From an uncultured Mycolicibacterium sp. (GTDB lineage Bacteria > Actinomycetota > Actinomycetes > Mycobacteriales > Mycobacteriaceae): 20,922 bases of DNA. The stretch lies in assembly GCF_937941905.1 (NCBI RefSeq), contig NZ_CALDGS010000067.1, forward strand, positions 1-20,922. Reading direction: 5' to 3'. Below are positions 6,815-17,020 of this stretch, one piece after another (the stretch's first letter is position 1; the number at the start of each line of letters is the position of its first letter). The notes beneath the pieces are model-generated. The model worked only from the letters and a program-made list of their open reading frames with translations. It was not told where the DNA came from and ran no database searches. The position numbers and the translations under genes are program-made.

Positions 6815-8415
6815 CCCGCCGCTGGTTCGCGCTGGGCATCGTCACGCTGGCCGTCCTGCTGGTCGGCATCGACGGCACGGTGCTGGCCCTGGCGACCCCG
6901 TTCATCAGCCGCGATCTGCACACCACCGGCACCGAACTGCTGTGGATCGCCGACATCTACTCGTTCGTGCTGGCCGGCCTGCTCATCGCGATGGGCGGGC
7001 TCGGCGACCGCATCGGCCACCGCCGACTGCTGCTGTGCGGCGCGCTGGCGTTCGCCGGCGTGTCGGCGCTGAACGCCTACGCGCCGAGCACCGAACTGCT
7101 CATCGCCGGCCGCGCCCTGCAGGGGGTGGCCGGCGCCACCCTCACCCCGGCCACCCTGGCGCTCATCCGGGGCATGTTCGACGACCAGCGCGAGCGCTCG
7201 CTGGCGGTCGGCATCTGGGCCGCGGCGTTCTCCGCGGGTGCGGCGCTCGGCCCGCTGCTGGGCGGGGCACTGCTCGAGCACTTCTGGTGGGGCTCGGTGT
7301 TTCTCATCAACGTGCCGGTGATGGCGGTGCTGCTGGTCGGCGGCTGGTTCCTGCTGCCCGAGCACCGCGACCCCGACCCCGGCCCGTGGGATCTGCCGTC
7401 GGTGCTGCTGAGCACCGCCGGCATCATCGCCGTGGTCTACGCGGTCAAGCACGCCGCGATGGGCGATCTGATCCCGGAGACCGCCGCGGCCGCCGCGGCC
7501 GGCCTGGCCGGGCTGACCGCCTTCGTGGTGCGCCAGCTGCACCTGCCCAAACCGCTGATCGACGTGCGGCTGTTCGCCAACCGCGCGTACTCCGGGGTGG
7601 TCGCCACCAACCTGCTGTCGGTGCTGGGCCTGACCGGGCTGGTGTTCTTCCTGTCGCAGTACTTCCAGTTGGTCAAGGGCTTCAGCCCGCTGACCGCCGG
7701 GCTGGCCGAGCTGCCGGCCGCGGTGACCGCCACCGTGGTCGGGGTGCTGGCCGGGGTGGCGGCCCGCTGGTTCACCCCGCGGGTGGTGCTGACCACCGGG
7801 CTGGCCGTGGTCGGGGTGGCGATGGCGACGCTGACCATGCTGCGCCCGGACACCCCCTACCTGCCCCTGGGGGCGACGCTGTTCGTCATCGGCGTCGGCC
7901 TCGGCCTGGCCTTCACCGCGGCCAGCGACCTGATCCTGACCATCGTGCCCAAGGAACGCGCCGGGGCGGCCGCCGCGGTGTCGGAGACCGCCTACGAGCT
8001 CGGCGCGGCGCTGGGCATCGCCACCCTGGGCAGCATCGTCACCGCGGTCTACCGCAATTTCGCCGCGCCGGAAGGGATTCCGGCCCTGGCGGTGGCGCGG
8101 TCGCGGGACTCGCTCGGGGTGGCCGTGGAGACGGCGGCGCGGCTGCCCGCCGCGCAGGGCGATGCGCTGCTGGCCGCCACCCGCGGCGCGTTCACCCACG
8201 GGCTGGCCATCGCGGCCGGCGCCGGCGCGGCGTTGATGCTCGTGTCCGCGCTCGCGGTGTGGGTGCTGCTGCGCGACCTGCGCTTCCTGTTCGGCCGGCT
8301 ACCAGGCCAGCCGCAGGTCGGCGTGCTGGCGGATCCAGGTGTGCATGGCGATACCGGCGGCGACGGCGGCGTTGATGCTGCGGGTCGAGCCGAACTGTGC
8401 GATCGACACCACTAG
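6811..8415 (+). CDS. MFS drug-efflux transporter, DHA2 (EmrB/SmvA) type
   Basis: The 534-residue protein is a 14-helix proton-driven exporter of the inner membrane. The N-terminus (LAVLLVGIDGTVLALATPFISRDL) carries the D-T-V-x-N/L-A-L-P-like motif of DHA2 members. GGLGDRIGHRRLLL near residues 63-76 is motif A, and RALQGVAGATLTPATLALI near 102-120 is the helix-4/5 region, with motif C in AAFSAGAALGPLLGG. Relatives export quaternary ammonium compounds, dyes and antibiotics. The start overlaps tetR by 4 nt and GGAG lies 10 nt upstream. Residues 497-534 are a low-similarity, glycine-rich tail read antisense through the end of the convergent trmH-like gene, probably acquired by loss of an earlier stop. 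The substrate cannot be predicted. Confidence 0.92.
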   Translation: MTRRWFALGIVTLAVLLVGIDGTVLALATPFISRDLHTTGTELLWIADIYSFVLAGLLIAMGGLGDRIGHRRLLLCGALAFAGVSALNAYAPSTELLIAGRALQGVAGATLTPATLALIRGMFDDQRERSLAVGIWAAAFSAGAALGPLLGGALLEHFWWGSVFLINVPVMAVLLVGGWFLLPEHRDPDPGPWDLPSVLLSTAGIIAVVYAVKHAAMGDLIPETAAAAAAGLAGLTAFVVRQLHLPKPLIDVRLFANRAYSGVVATNLLSVLGLTGLVFFLSQYFQLVKGFSPLTAGLAELPAAVTATVVGVLAGVAARWFTPRVVLTTGLAVVGVAMATLTMLRPDTPYLPLGATLFVIGVGLGLAFTAASDLILTIVPKERAGAAAAVSETAYELGAALGIATLGSIVTAVYRNFAAPEGIPALAVARSRDSLGVAVETAARLPAAQGDALLAATRGAFTHGLAIAAGAGAALMLVSALAVWVLLRDLRFLFGRLPGQPQVGVLADPGVHGDTGGDGGVDAAGRAELCDRHH

Positions 8416-8958
8416 CGCCGCACCGTTCTTCGCCTCCTCGGTGATCCCCGGCCCCTCCTGGCCGAAGATCATCAGGCAGTCCCGCGGCAGCGTGGTCCGC
8501 TCCAGCCGCACCGCCCCGGGCACGTTGTCCACGGCGACGACGGTCAGCCCCGCCCCGGCCGCGAAGTCCAGCAGTTCGGCGGTGCTGTCGTGGTGGCGCA
8601 GCCGCTGGTAACGGTCGGTCACCATGGCGCCGCGGCGGTTCCACCGGCGCCGGCCGACGATGTGCACGGTGTGCACGGCGAACGCGTTGGCGGTGCGCAC
8701 CACCGAGCCGATGTTGGCGTCGTTGCAGAAGTTCTCGATCGCGATGTGCAGCGGGTGCCGGCGGGTGTCGATGTCGGCGATGATCGCCTCCCGGGTCCAG
8801 TACCGGTAGGCGTCGACGACGTTGCGGGAGTCCCCGTCGCGCAACAGCTCCGGGTCGTAGCGCGGGTCGTCCGGCCAGGGTCCCGGCCACGGCCCGACCC
8901 CGGGGCCGTGTCCCCACTCGGTGGGGCCGGGCTGATCGGCGGCGTCAGTTCCGGTCAC
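8299..8958 (-). CDS. TrmH/SpoU-family SPOUT RNA methyltransferase
   Basis: This 219-residue protein has the three SPOUT motifs: NDANIGSVVRTANAF (about 79-93), IFGQEGPGITEE (about 165-176) and SIAQFGSTRSINAAVAAGIAMH (about 186-207). Such enzymes bind S-adenosylmethionine in a trefoil knot and methylate a 2'-O-ribose in tRNA or rRNA. The RNA target is unknown. The first about 50 residues, rich in Gly, Pro and Trp, lie outside the catalytic fold. The start is GTG at 8958, overlapping the end of the lipoprotein gene by 14 nt, so it is the last gene of the operon that begins at 11416. In M. tuberculosis the similar gene is Rv0380c. Its 3' end is overlapped by the convergent MFS gene. Confidence 0.9.
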   Translation of the reverse strand: MTGTDAADQPGPTEWGHGPGVGPWPGPWPDDPRYDPELLRDGDSRNVVDAYRYWTREAIIADIDTRRHPLHIAIENFCNDANIGSVVRTANAFAVHTVHIVGRRRWNRRGAMVTDRYQRLRHHDSTAELLDFAAGAGLTVVAVDNVPGAVRLERTTLPRDCLMIFGQEGPGITEEAKNGAALVVSIAQFGSTRSINAAVAAGIAMHTWIRQHADLRLAW

Positions 8959-9853
8959 GGGGCACCCTCCAGAGCCCGGCGTGGGTGCCGACCAGCGACA
9001 CGGTCGCGTACAGCACCGCCTCGTTGATCTCGCCCTGGGTGCACAGCGACGCCTTGACCTGCACGGCGTCCAGCGCCGCGTCCGGCAGCACCAGTACCGA
9101 CGAGCCGTACACGTCGCAGGCGTAGCTCAGCCCGGGCCGGGGCCGGGTCGGTGCGGCCAGCACCATCATCGGCCCGCCCCGGGCGGCCGACTCGTCGGCG
9201 TACTGCCGGGCCGGCCCGTCGATCTGCAGGCCGAGCAGCATGTAGCCGTCGCCGGTGAAGGCCTCCGCGTCGTGCAGGGCGGCCGGGGTGAGCACGCTGC
9301 CGTCGGCGCGGAACGCCTCGACGCTGGTGGTGTGCAGCGACAGCCCGGTGTCGTTGGGGTTGGTGGGCAGCACCCCGACCGGGTACGCCGCGCCGTAGGC
9401 GGCGGCGGTGCCGGGGATGCGGTCGCGCGGGGAGTACACGTACACCCCGCGCACCTGGGCGCGGTCGCGCAGCGGCCCGAGGCACACGGTGCCGGTGAGC
9501 CGGTCCGGTCCGTCGGCGACGGCGGGCCGCACCGACAGGTCGGCGACGTCGTCGCAGCCGCCGACCGCGTCGGCCTCGATCGGGTGCGCGAGCGCGCCGT
9601 ACAGGCCGAACCGCACGTCGGTGGGGGCGGCGTGGGCCCCGCCCTCGGTGGCCGGCGCGGCGTCGACGTCGACGAGCACGTAGTCGCCGTCCCAGCGCAG
9701 GTTCGACACCGACATGTTGAAGCCCAGCACCGACAGCGACTCCCCGACGGAGGCGACCGGGGCGCCGTAGACGAGCTCCGGACCGGACTCCGGCGAGCAC
9801 CCGGCGGCGACCACCACCGCCGCGGCCGCCAGCACCGCCAACAGCGATCGCAC
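8945..9853 (-). CDS. Putative exported lipoprotein, Rv0381c-like, function unknown
   Basis: The 302-residue product begins with a hydrophobic signal (VRSLLAVLAAAAVVVAAGC) ending in Cys19. The AAGC preceding the mature part is a slightly weak lipobox, because Ala rather than Leu stands at -3. The mature region is beta-rich and has no catalytic motif I recognise. It contains several cysteines (for example in VGGCDDVADLSV, TGTVCLGPL, YACDVYG and SLCTQG) that could pair outside the cytoplasm. The start is GTG at 9853, 5 nt after the SDR stop, and the frame upstream of it lacks a signal peptide. Position and length agree with what I remember of M. tuberculosis Rv0381c. Membrane anchoring is predicted, not shown. 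Confidence 0.8.
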   Translation of the reverse strand: MRSLLAVLAAAAVVVAAGCSPESGPELVYGAPVASVGESLSVLGFNMSVSNLRWDGDYVLVDVDAAPATEGGAHAAPTDVRFGLYGALAHPIEADAVGGCDDVADLSVRPAVADGPDRLTGTVCLGPLRDRAQVRGVYVYSPRDRIPGTAAAYGAAYPVGVLPTNPNDTGLSLHTTSVEAFRADGSVLTPAALHDAEAFTGDGYMLLGLQIDGPARQYADESAARGGPMMVLAAPTRPRPGLSYACDVYGSSVLVLPDAALDAVQVKASLCTQGEINEAVLYATVSLVGTHAGLWRVPRDRN

Positions 9854-9858
9854 CGCGC

Positions 9859-10635
9859 CTAGGTCCGCCCTCGGCCCTTGCCGAACACCTTGGTCACCGC
9901 CCGCACCAGCGCGCGCGGCACCAGCCGTCCGGCGGTGGTGAGCACCTGGTACTGCAGGCCCGGGATGATGACCACCTTGCCCTTGGCCACGGCGGCCAGG
10001 GTGTCGTCCACCACGTCGTCGACCTGCAGCCACAACAGCGACGGGGTGCCGGACATGTCGATGCCGGCCCGGCGGTGGAACTCGGTGCGCACGAAGCCCG
10101 GGCACAGCGCGTGCACCCCCACCCCGGTGCCGCTCAGCCCGTTGGCCAGGCCCTCGGAGAACGAGATCACCCACGCCTTGGACGCCGAGTAGGTCGAGCC
10201 GCGGCCGGGCAGCAGCCCGGCCACGCTGGCCACGTTGATCACGGTGCCGCGGCCGGCGTCGAGCATCGGTGGCAGTGCGGCGTGGGTGAGCTGCATGACG
10301 GCGGTGACATTGACGTCGAGCTGGGCCTGCAGCAGGGCCAAGTCGGCGGTCCAGAACTCGCCGGAGGTGCCGAACCCGGCGTTGTTGACCAGCACCTGCA
10401 CCCCGCGAGCGAGCCGCTCGGCCACCCTGGCCCGGTCCGCGGCCACCGACAGATCGGCGGGCAGCACCTCGACGTCGACGCCGTGGCGGGTGTGCAGCTC
10501 GTCGGCCAGCCGCCGCAGCCGCTGCACGTCGCGGGCGACGAGCACCAGATCGTGGCCGTCGGCGGCGTAGCGCCGGGCGAACCCCGCACCGAGTCCCGCG
10601 GTCGGTCCGGTGATCAGCGCGACGGGTCGGGTCAT
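9859..10635 (-). CDS. Short-chain dehydrogenase/reductase (SDR)
   Basis: This 258-residue classical SDR has the nucleotide-binding TGPTAGLG (9-16), NNAG (84-87) and a catalytic Ser137, with YSASK giving Tyr149 and Lys153. It therefore oxidises or reduces a hydroxyl or keto group with NAD(H) or NADP(H). The basic residue after the second beta-strand (VARDVQRL) favours NADP(H). The C-terminal part (IIPGLQYQVLTTAGRLVPRALVRAVTKVFGKGRG) is hydrophobic then basic and might touch a membrane. The ATG start lies 13 nt after the stop of the Rv0383c-like gene, and the next gene follows after 5 nt, so it is an internal operon member. Substrate is unknown. In M. tuberculosis I recall pyrE in this slot. 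Confidence 0.9.
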   Translation of the reverse strand: MTRPVALITGPTAGLGAGFARRYAADGHDLVLVARDVQRLRRLADELHTRHGVDVEVLPADLSVAADRARVAERLARGVQVLVNNAGFGTSGEFWTADLALLQAQLDVNVTAVMQLTHAALPPMLDAGRGTVINVASVAGLLPGRGSTYSASKAWVISFSEGLANGLSGTGVGVHALCPGFVRTEFHRRAGIDMSGTPSLLWLQVDDVVDDTLAAVAKGKVVIIPGLQYQVLTTAGRLVPRALVRAVTKVFGKGRGRT

Positions 10636-10648
10636 GGATGCAGGGTAA

Positions 10649-11416
10649 CTACCGCTGATGCTGCGGCGAGTGCCGGCCGCTCTGTGCGTCCGGCCGCGGC
10701 GCCGGGCCGGGCGGCGCCGGCGGTTCCGGCGGCCGGCCCGGGGTGGGCTGCAGCGGCCGGCTCGGGGTGCCGGTGCGGCGCGCGACGGCCGGGCCGTTCT
10801 GCGGCTGCGGGATCGGCGGCAGCACCCGCAGCAGGTCGTTGAACTGGCGCACCACGCGCAGCCCCTCGTCCCACTCGGCGCGCCCGCTGGTCAGCGGCAT
10901 CGCGACCAGCGTCCAGTGCTCCTCGTTCCACATGATCTCGGCGCAGTCCGGCGCGGTGTGGGCGAAGGTCACCATGCGGCGGTCGCAGGCCCGCCGGGCG
11001 GCGTCGAGGTTGGTCGAGTACACCATCCGCGGGCCGATCGCGCCGAGCAGCCACATGTCGCTCTCGCGCGGCTCCTTGATGTCCTTCAGCCGCAGGTCCA
11101 TCACCACGTTGGTGCCGACCTTGCGGTGCAGCGCGATCACGGTAGCGACCTCGTCGAGGTCGAAGATGAACACCGCCTCGCCCCGGATCTGGCCGAGCAC
11201 CACGTTGCGCGCGGTGACGTCGCCGACGGTGGACATCACCCCGCGCTTCCAGCGCTTGACCAGATCGGGCGACTCGGGTTCGTAGTCGAACCCGTGCTGT
11301 TTCGCCCAGGACTTGCGGCGGCGGCCCCGACCGCGGCGGCGGTCGAGGTCGACGTACAGCAGCACCGCCGCACCGACCAGACACAGTGCGGACAGCGTGA
11401 ACCAAAGCGGGACCAT
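10649..11416 (-). CDS. Membrane-anchored protein of unknown function, Rv0383c-like
   Basis: The 255-residue protein starts with a transmembrane helix (about residues 4-22, PLWFTLSALCLVGAAVLLYV), then a very basic stretch (DRRRGRGRRRK) that should stay in the cytoplasm. A soluble alpha/beta region of unknown fold follows, and the last about 55 residues form a Pro-rich, probably disordered tail. I recognise no catalytic motif. It resembles M. tuberculosis Rv0383c, which neighbours clpB there. The ATG at 11416 follows TAGGCT with 7 nt between, so it probably starts a leaderless operon running through the SDR, the lipoprotein and the RNA methyltransferase. Confidence 0.85.
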   Translation of the reverse strand: MVPLWFTLSALCLVGAAVLLYVDLDRRRGRGRRRKSWAKQHGFDYEPESPDLVKRWKRGVMSTVGDVTARNVVLGQIRGEAVFIFDLDEVATVIALHRKVGTNVVMDLRLKDIKEPRESDMWLLGAIGPRMVYSTNLDAARRACDRRMVTFAHTAPDCAEIMWNEEHWTLVAMPLTSGRAEWDEGLRVVRQFNDLLRVLPPIPQPQNGPAVARRTGTPSRPLQPTPGRPPEPPAPPGPAPRPDAQSGRHSPQHQR

Positions 11417-11429
11417 TGCGCCTAGCCTA
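11417..11429 (-). promoter_or_regulatory. Leaderless promoter -10 of the Rv0383c-like operon
   Basis: On the minus strand TAGGCT (11424-11429) matches TANNNT and is followed by 7 nt and the ATG at 11416. It would drive the four-gene operon down to 8299. Confidence 0.6.
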
Positions 11430-11439
11430 CGTGCTGGTA

Positions 11440-11461
11440 GCCGGGGTGCCGCTACCCCGGC
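11440..11461 (-). terminator. Hairpin between tetR (12127-11477) and the Rv0383c-like gene
   Basis: GCCGGGGT (11440-11447) pairs with ACCCCGGC (11454-11461) around a 6-nt loop, giving an 8-bp GC-rich stem 15 nt past the tetR stop. There is no U-tract, as is common for mycobacterial hairpins. It is a plausible terminator of the tetR transcript. Confidence 0.5.
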
Positions 11462-11476
11462 ACGGTCACAACCCGG

Positions 11477-12127
11477 TTACCGGTTGGCTTCGTCACGTTC
11501 CCGCCCGGTTTCCAGGTAGCTCACGATCGCGTTCGTCAGCCCGCGCCGGGCCAGTTCCAGGTCGGTGTAGGTGCCCAGCTGGCGCTCGGAGACGATGCCG
11601 CGCATGGCGCCGGGGATGAACGCCGCGACCTCGCGGATCCGCTCGGGGTCGAGGTCGAGGCCGGCGAACGCCTCCCGGCAGGTCTGCAGCCAGCCCCTGC
11701 CCCAGCTCGACAGCTCGGCGGCGGTGCGCGGATAGCAGCGCTCGAGCTCGTCGCGGTCGCGCGGCAGCGCGGCGCGCAGGTTCTCGATGGCGCGGGAGTC
11801 GCGGGCGGTGAGCCCGTCGTAGAGCACGTCGATGATGGCGGCGACGCGGTCCCGCAGCGGGGCGGCCGGGTCCGGCCGGCCCAGGAAGCCGGCCCGGCGC
11901 TCGGCGGTGCGGCGCAGCACCGCCGCCCACAGCCCGTCGATGTCGCCAAACTGGTACTTCACCGCGCCCCAGGTGGCGCCGATGCGCTTGGCGATGCGGT
12001 TGGCCGAGACCGCGCCCGGGTCGCCGGTGGCCAGCGCGTCCAGCGCGGCCTCCAGCATGTTCTCCCGGGTGGCCAGGCCGCGCCGGTTGGCGCGGCGAAC
12101 CCGTTCGGTCGGACCCGCTTCGAGCAT
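11477..12127 (-). CDS. TetR-family regulator divergent from the Rieske oxygenase gene
   Basis: The 216-residue protein has a TetR helix-turn-helix at about residues 38-62 (AVSANRIAKRIGATWGAVKYQFGDIDGLWAAVL) and a helical effector domain after residue 75. The ATG at 12127 follows TAGGCT with 7 nt between, so it is probably leaderless. The 101-bp gap to the Rieske gene holds two interlocked short palindromes suited to TetR binding. The divergent arrangement suggests it represses itself and the Rieske/dehydrogenase pair until a substrate or catabolite binds. The effector is unknown. Confidence 0.92.
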   Translation of the reverse strand: MLEAGPTERVRRANRRGLATRENMLEAALDALATGDPGAVSANRIAKRIGATWGAVKYQFGDIDGLWAAVLRRTAERRAGFLGRPDPAAPLRDRVAAIIDVLYDGLTARDSRAIENLRAALPRDRDELERCYPRTAAELSSWGRGWLQTCREAFAGLDLDPERIREVAAFIPGAMRGIVSERQLGTYTDLELARRGLTNAIVSYLETGRERDEANR

Positions 12128-12140
12128 CTTCGGCAGCCTA
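12128..12140 (-). promoter_or_regulatory. Leaderless promoter -10 of the second tetR gene
   Basis: Minus-strand TAGGCT (12135-12140) is followed by 7 nt and the ATG at 12127. The adjoining palindromes (12142-12158) begin immediately upstream, so a bound regulator would cover this promoter. Confidence 0.6.
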
Positions 12141-12141
12141 T

Positions 12142-12158
12142 CGCCGATTCGGCGAATC
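12142..12158. promoter_or_regulatory. Overlapping palindromes, likely TetR operator
   Basis: CGCCGATTCGGCG (12142-12154) and GATTCGGCGAATC (12146-12158) are each palindromic around one central base and share nine bases. They lie between the two divergent promoters of tetR and the Rieske gene. The interlocked arrangement could hold two dimers. Confidence 0.55.
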
Positions 12159-12183
12159 CGGCCCCACGTTTCACAGATGCTTC

Positions 12184-12223
12184 TACCATTCGTCGGCAGC
12201 AGGCATCACGCAGGACGGAAGGG
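12184..12223 (+). promoter_or_regulatory. Possible promoter and ribosome binding site of the Rieske gene
   Basis: TACCAT at 12184-12189 matches TANNNT. Unlike its neighbours the gene would have a leader, and GGAAGGG at 12217-12223 sits 5 nt before the GTG at 12229 as a Shine-Dalgarno sequence. Confidence 0.45.
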
Positions 12224-12228
12224 CACCG

Positions 12229-13272
12229 GTGCCGATGGCCAAACCCCCGTTGTCGATGAAGCCCACCGGCTGGTTCCAGGTCGCCTGGTCCGACGAGCTC
12301 GGCGTCGGCGAGGTGCGCGCACTGCGCTACTTCGGCGAGGACCTGGTGGCCTGGCGGTCGGCCTCCGGGCGGGTCACCGTGATGAACGCCTACTGCGAGC
12401 ACCTCGGCGCGCACCTGGGCTACGGCGGCGAGGTGGTCGGCGAGGTGATCCAGTGCCCGTTCCACGGCTGGCAGTGGAACGCCGAGGGCCGCAACGTGTG
12501 CATCCCCTACCAGGACCGGCCGAACCGGGGCCGGCGCATCCGCACCTACCCGGTGGTGGAACGCAACGAGTCGATCTACATCTGGCACGACCTGCTGGGC
12601 CGGGAGCCGTTCTTCGACGTGCCGGACGTGTTCGCGTCGTTCGACGACGGCCGCACCGCCGCCGACTACTGGCCGCAGCAGCGGCTGTTCCGCGCCGGCC
12701 TGGAGCTGCACCCGCAGTACGTGCTGGAGAACGGCGTGGACTTCGCCCACTTCAAGTACGTGCACCGGACCCCGATCACGCCGGTGTTCACCCGCCACGA
12801 CTTCACCGCGCCGTGGTCCTACGTCGACTTCACCATCACCTTCGACGGCGACGAGAACCAGCGCATCGAGGACGTCGACAGCGGGGTGAACGCCATCAAC
12901 GGCGGGCTGGGGGTGGCGGTCACCCGCAGCTGGGGCATGGTCGACAACCGCACCATCTCCGCGATCACCCCGGTCGACGAGGCCACCTGCGACGTGCGGT
13001 TCATGGTCTACATCGGCCGCACCCCCGGCCGCGACGACGAGCGCGCCGCGGCGAAGGCCGAGCAGTTCGGCCAGGAGGTGATCCGGCAGTTCACCCAGGA
13101 CATCCACATCTGGTCGCACCAGCGCTACTCCGACCCGCCGGCGCTGGCGACCGCGGAGTACGAGGGGTTCACCACGCTGCGCCGGTGGGCGCTGCAGTTC
13201 TACCCCGACGGCTTGGGCGGCAGCGCCGCCGATCTCGCGGCGGCATCCAGCAGAGAGGGCACAGGCGAATGA
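12229..13272 (+). CDS. Rieske non-heme iron oxygenase, KshA-like
   Basis: The 347-residue protein has a Rieske [2Fe-2S] site, C56-x-H58 and C76-x-x-H79 (in YCEHLG and QCPFHGW). Its mononuclear iron site is ENGVDFAHFKYVH, giving N168, D171, H174 and H179. These are the marks of terminal oxygenase components that hydroxylate rings or allylic carbons with O2 and electrons from a separate reductase. The pattern is close to the KshA type (steroid 9-alpha-hydroxylase), but substrate cannot be assigned. No ferredoxin reductase partner of the KshB type is encoded in the window. The GTG at 12229 has a good ribosome site, and an ATG at 12235 is the alternative. The stop overlaps the next start as ATGA, so the pair is coupled. 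Confidence 0.92.
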   Translation: MPMAKPPLSMKPTGWFQVAWSDELGVGEVRALRYFGEDLVAWRSASGRVTVMNAYCEHLGAHLGYGGEVVGEVIQCPFHGWQWNAEGRNVCIPYQDRPNRGRRIRTYPVVERNESIYIWHDLLGREPFFDVPDVFASFDDGRTAADYWPQQRLFRAGLELHPQYVLENGVDFAHFKYVHRTPITPVFTRHDFTAPWSYVDFTITFDGDENQRIEDVDSGVNAINGGLGVAVTRSWGMVDNRTISAITPVDEATCDVRFMVYIGRTPGRDDERAAAKAEQFGQEVIRQFTQDIHIWSHQRYSDPPALATAEYEGFTTLRRWALQFYPDGLGGSAADLAAASSREGTGE

Positions 13273-14348
13273 ACAGACCGATCCGGGTGTTCCAGGTGGC
13301 CACCGGCAACGTCGGCCGGGAGATGATCAAACGGTTGCAGCACCGCGACGACCTGCAGCTGATCGGCGTGCACTGCTACAGCCCGGACAAGATCGGCCGC
13401 GACGTCGGCGAGCTCGCCGGGATCGGGCCGATCGGCGTGCGGGCCACCGGCACCGTCGAGGAGATCATCGCCGCCCGGCCGGACGTGCTCACCTTCCACG
13501 GCGTGTTCCCCGACGAGGACCTCTACGTCAAGGTGCTCGAGGCCGGGATCAACATCGTCACCACCGCCGACTGGATCACCGGCTGGCACCGCGACACCAA
13601 CCATCCGCACCCGTCCGGCAGGCCGGTCACCCAGCTGCTCGCCGAGGCCTGCGAGCGGGGTGGTTCGACGTTCTACGGCACCGGGATGAACCCCGGGCTC
13701 AACCAGATCCTGGGCGTGGTGTGCTCGGCCGACGTCGCCGAGATCGAGAACATCACCACCATCGAGAGCGTGGACGTGTCCTGCCACCACAGCCGGGACA
13801 CCTGGATCGAGGTGGGCTACGGCCTGCCGGTCGACGACCCGGACATCCCGGCCAAGCTGGAGAAGTTCACCCGGGTGTTCGCCGACAGCGTGCTGATGAT
13901 GGCCGACTGCTTCGACCTGGAGCTCGACGAGGTCACCTTCAGCGCCGAACTCGGCGCCTGCACAAAGGATGTCGACCTGGGCTGGTACCGGCTGCCGAAG
14001 GGGTCGCTGGGCGGCAGCTACATCAAGTACCAGGGCATGGTCGACGGGGTGCCGCGCATCGAGACGCACCTGGAGTGGCAGATGACCCCGCACACCGATC
14101 CGCACTGGAACATCAAGGGCTGCTACATCACCCGGATCCAGGGCGATCCGTGCGTGTACAACAAGCACATGATCATCCCGAAACCCGGTGTGGATCTTTC
14201 CGATCCGGACGCGTTCGCCTCGATCGGGATGACGGTGACCGGGCTGCCGGCGCTGAACGCCATCGCCTCGGTGGTGGCCGCCCCGCCGGGCCTGCTCACC
14301 AGCGCCGACGTGCCGCTGCGGGGCTTCGCCGGCCGGTTCAGGCGCTAG
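13269..14348 (+). CDS. Dihydrodipicolinate-reductase-like NAD(P)H-dependent dehydrogenase
   Basis: The 359-residue protein has an N-terminal Rossmann fold (IRVFQVATGNVGREMIKRL, residues 5-23) followed by a DapB-type substrate domain with GTGMNPG (137-143). It is longer than true DapB and belongs with the DapB-like dehydrogenases annotated in mycobacterial catabolic clusters and with 2,4-diaminopentanoate dehydrogenase relatives. It starts 4 nt inside the Rieske gene, so it probably acts on the same pathway, perhaps oxidising the hydroxylated product. That role is inference. A strong hairpin terminator follows 12 nt after its stop. Confidence 0.85.
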   Translation: MNRPIRVFQVATGNVGREMIKRLQHRDDLQLIGVHCYSPDKIGRDVGELAGIGPIGVRATGTVEEIIAARPDVLTFHGVFPDEDLYVKVLEAGINIVTTADWITGWHRDTNHPHPSGRPVTQLLAEACERGGSTFYGTGMNPGLNQILGVVCSADVAEIENITTIESVDVSCHHSRDTWIEVGYGLPVDDPDIPAKLEKFTRVFADSVLMMADCFDLELDEVTFSAELGACTKDVDLGWYRLPKGSLGGSYIKYQGMVDGVPRIETHLEWQMTPHTDPHWNIKGCYITRIQGDPCVYNKHMIIPKPGVDLSDPDAFASIGMTVTGLPALNAIASVVAAPPGLLTSADVPLRGFAGRFRR

Positions 14349-14360
14349 CCGCCTGTCCCC

Positions 14361-14420
14361 GCGAGCAGACGCAAAACCCCCCGGATCCCGAAGGAAATGG
14401 GGGGTTTCGCGTCTACTCGC
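14361..14420. terminator. Bidirectional hairpin terminator, GCAGACGCAAAA type
   Basis: GCGAG (14361-14365), AGACGC (14367-14372) and AAACCCCCC (14374-14382) pair in order with GGGGGGTTT (14399-14407), GCGTCT (14409-14414) and CTCGC (14416-14420). There are only two mismatches and the loop is 16 nt. It lies between the convergent dehydrogenase gene and clpB, so it can end both transcripts. Its left arm repeats the motif seen at 1225-1240. Confidence 0.9.
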
Positions 14421-14433
14421 CGGAGAACGGGGG

Positions 14434-16980
<2,547 letters not shown>

Positions 16981-17020
16981 GACTTCTCCCCTTCGTCTTT
17001 GAAGAATCTTGTCGCGATGT

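Noticed and set aside
9854..10174. Longer N-terminus for the lipoprotein frame
   Set aside because: It overlaps the SDR gene, and the signal peptide would no longer be at the start of the protein.
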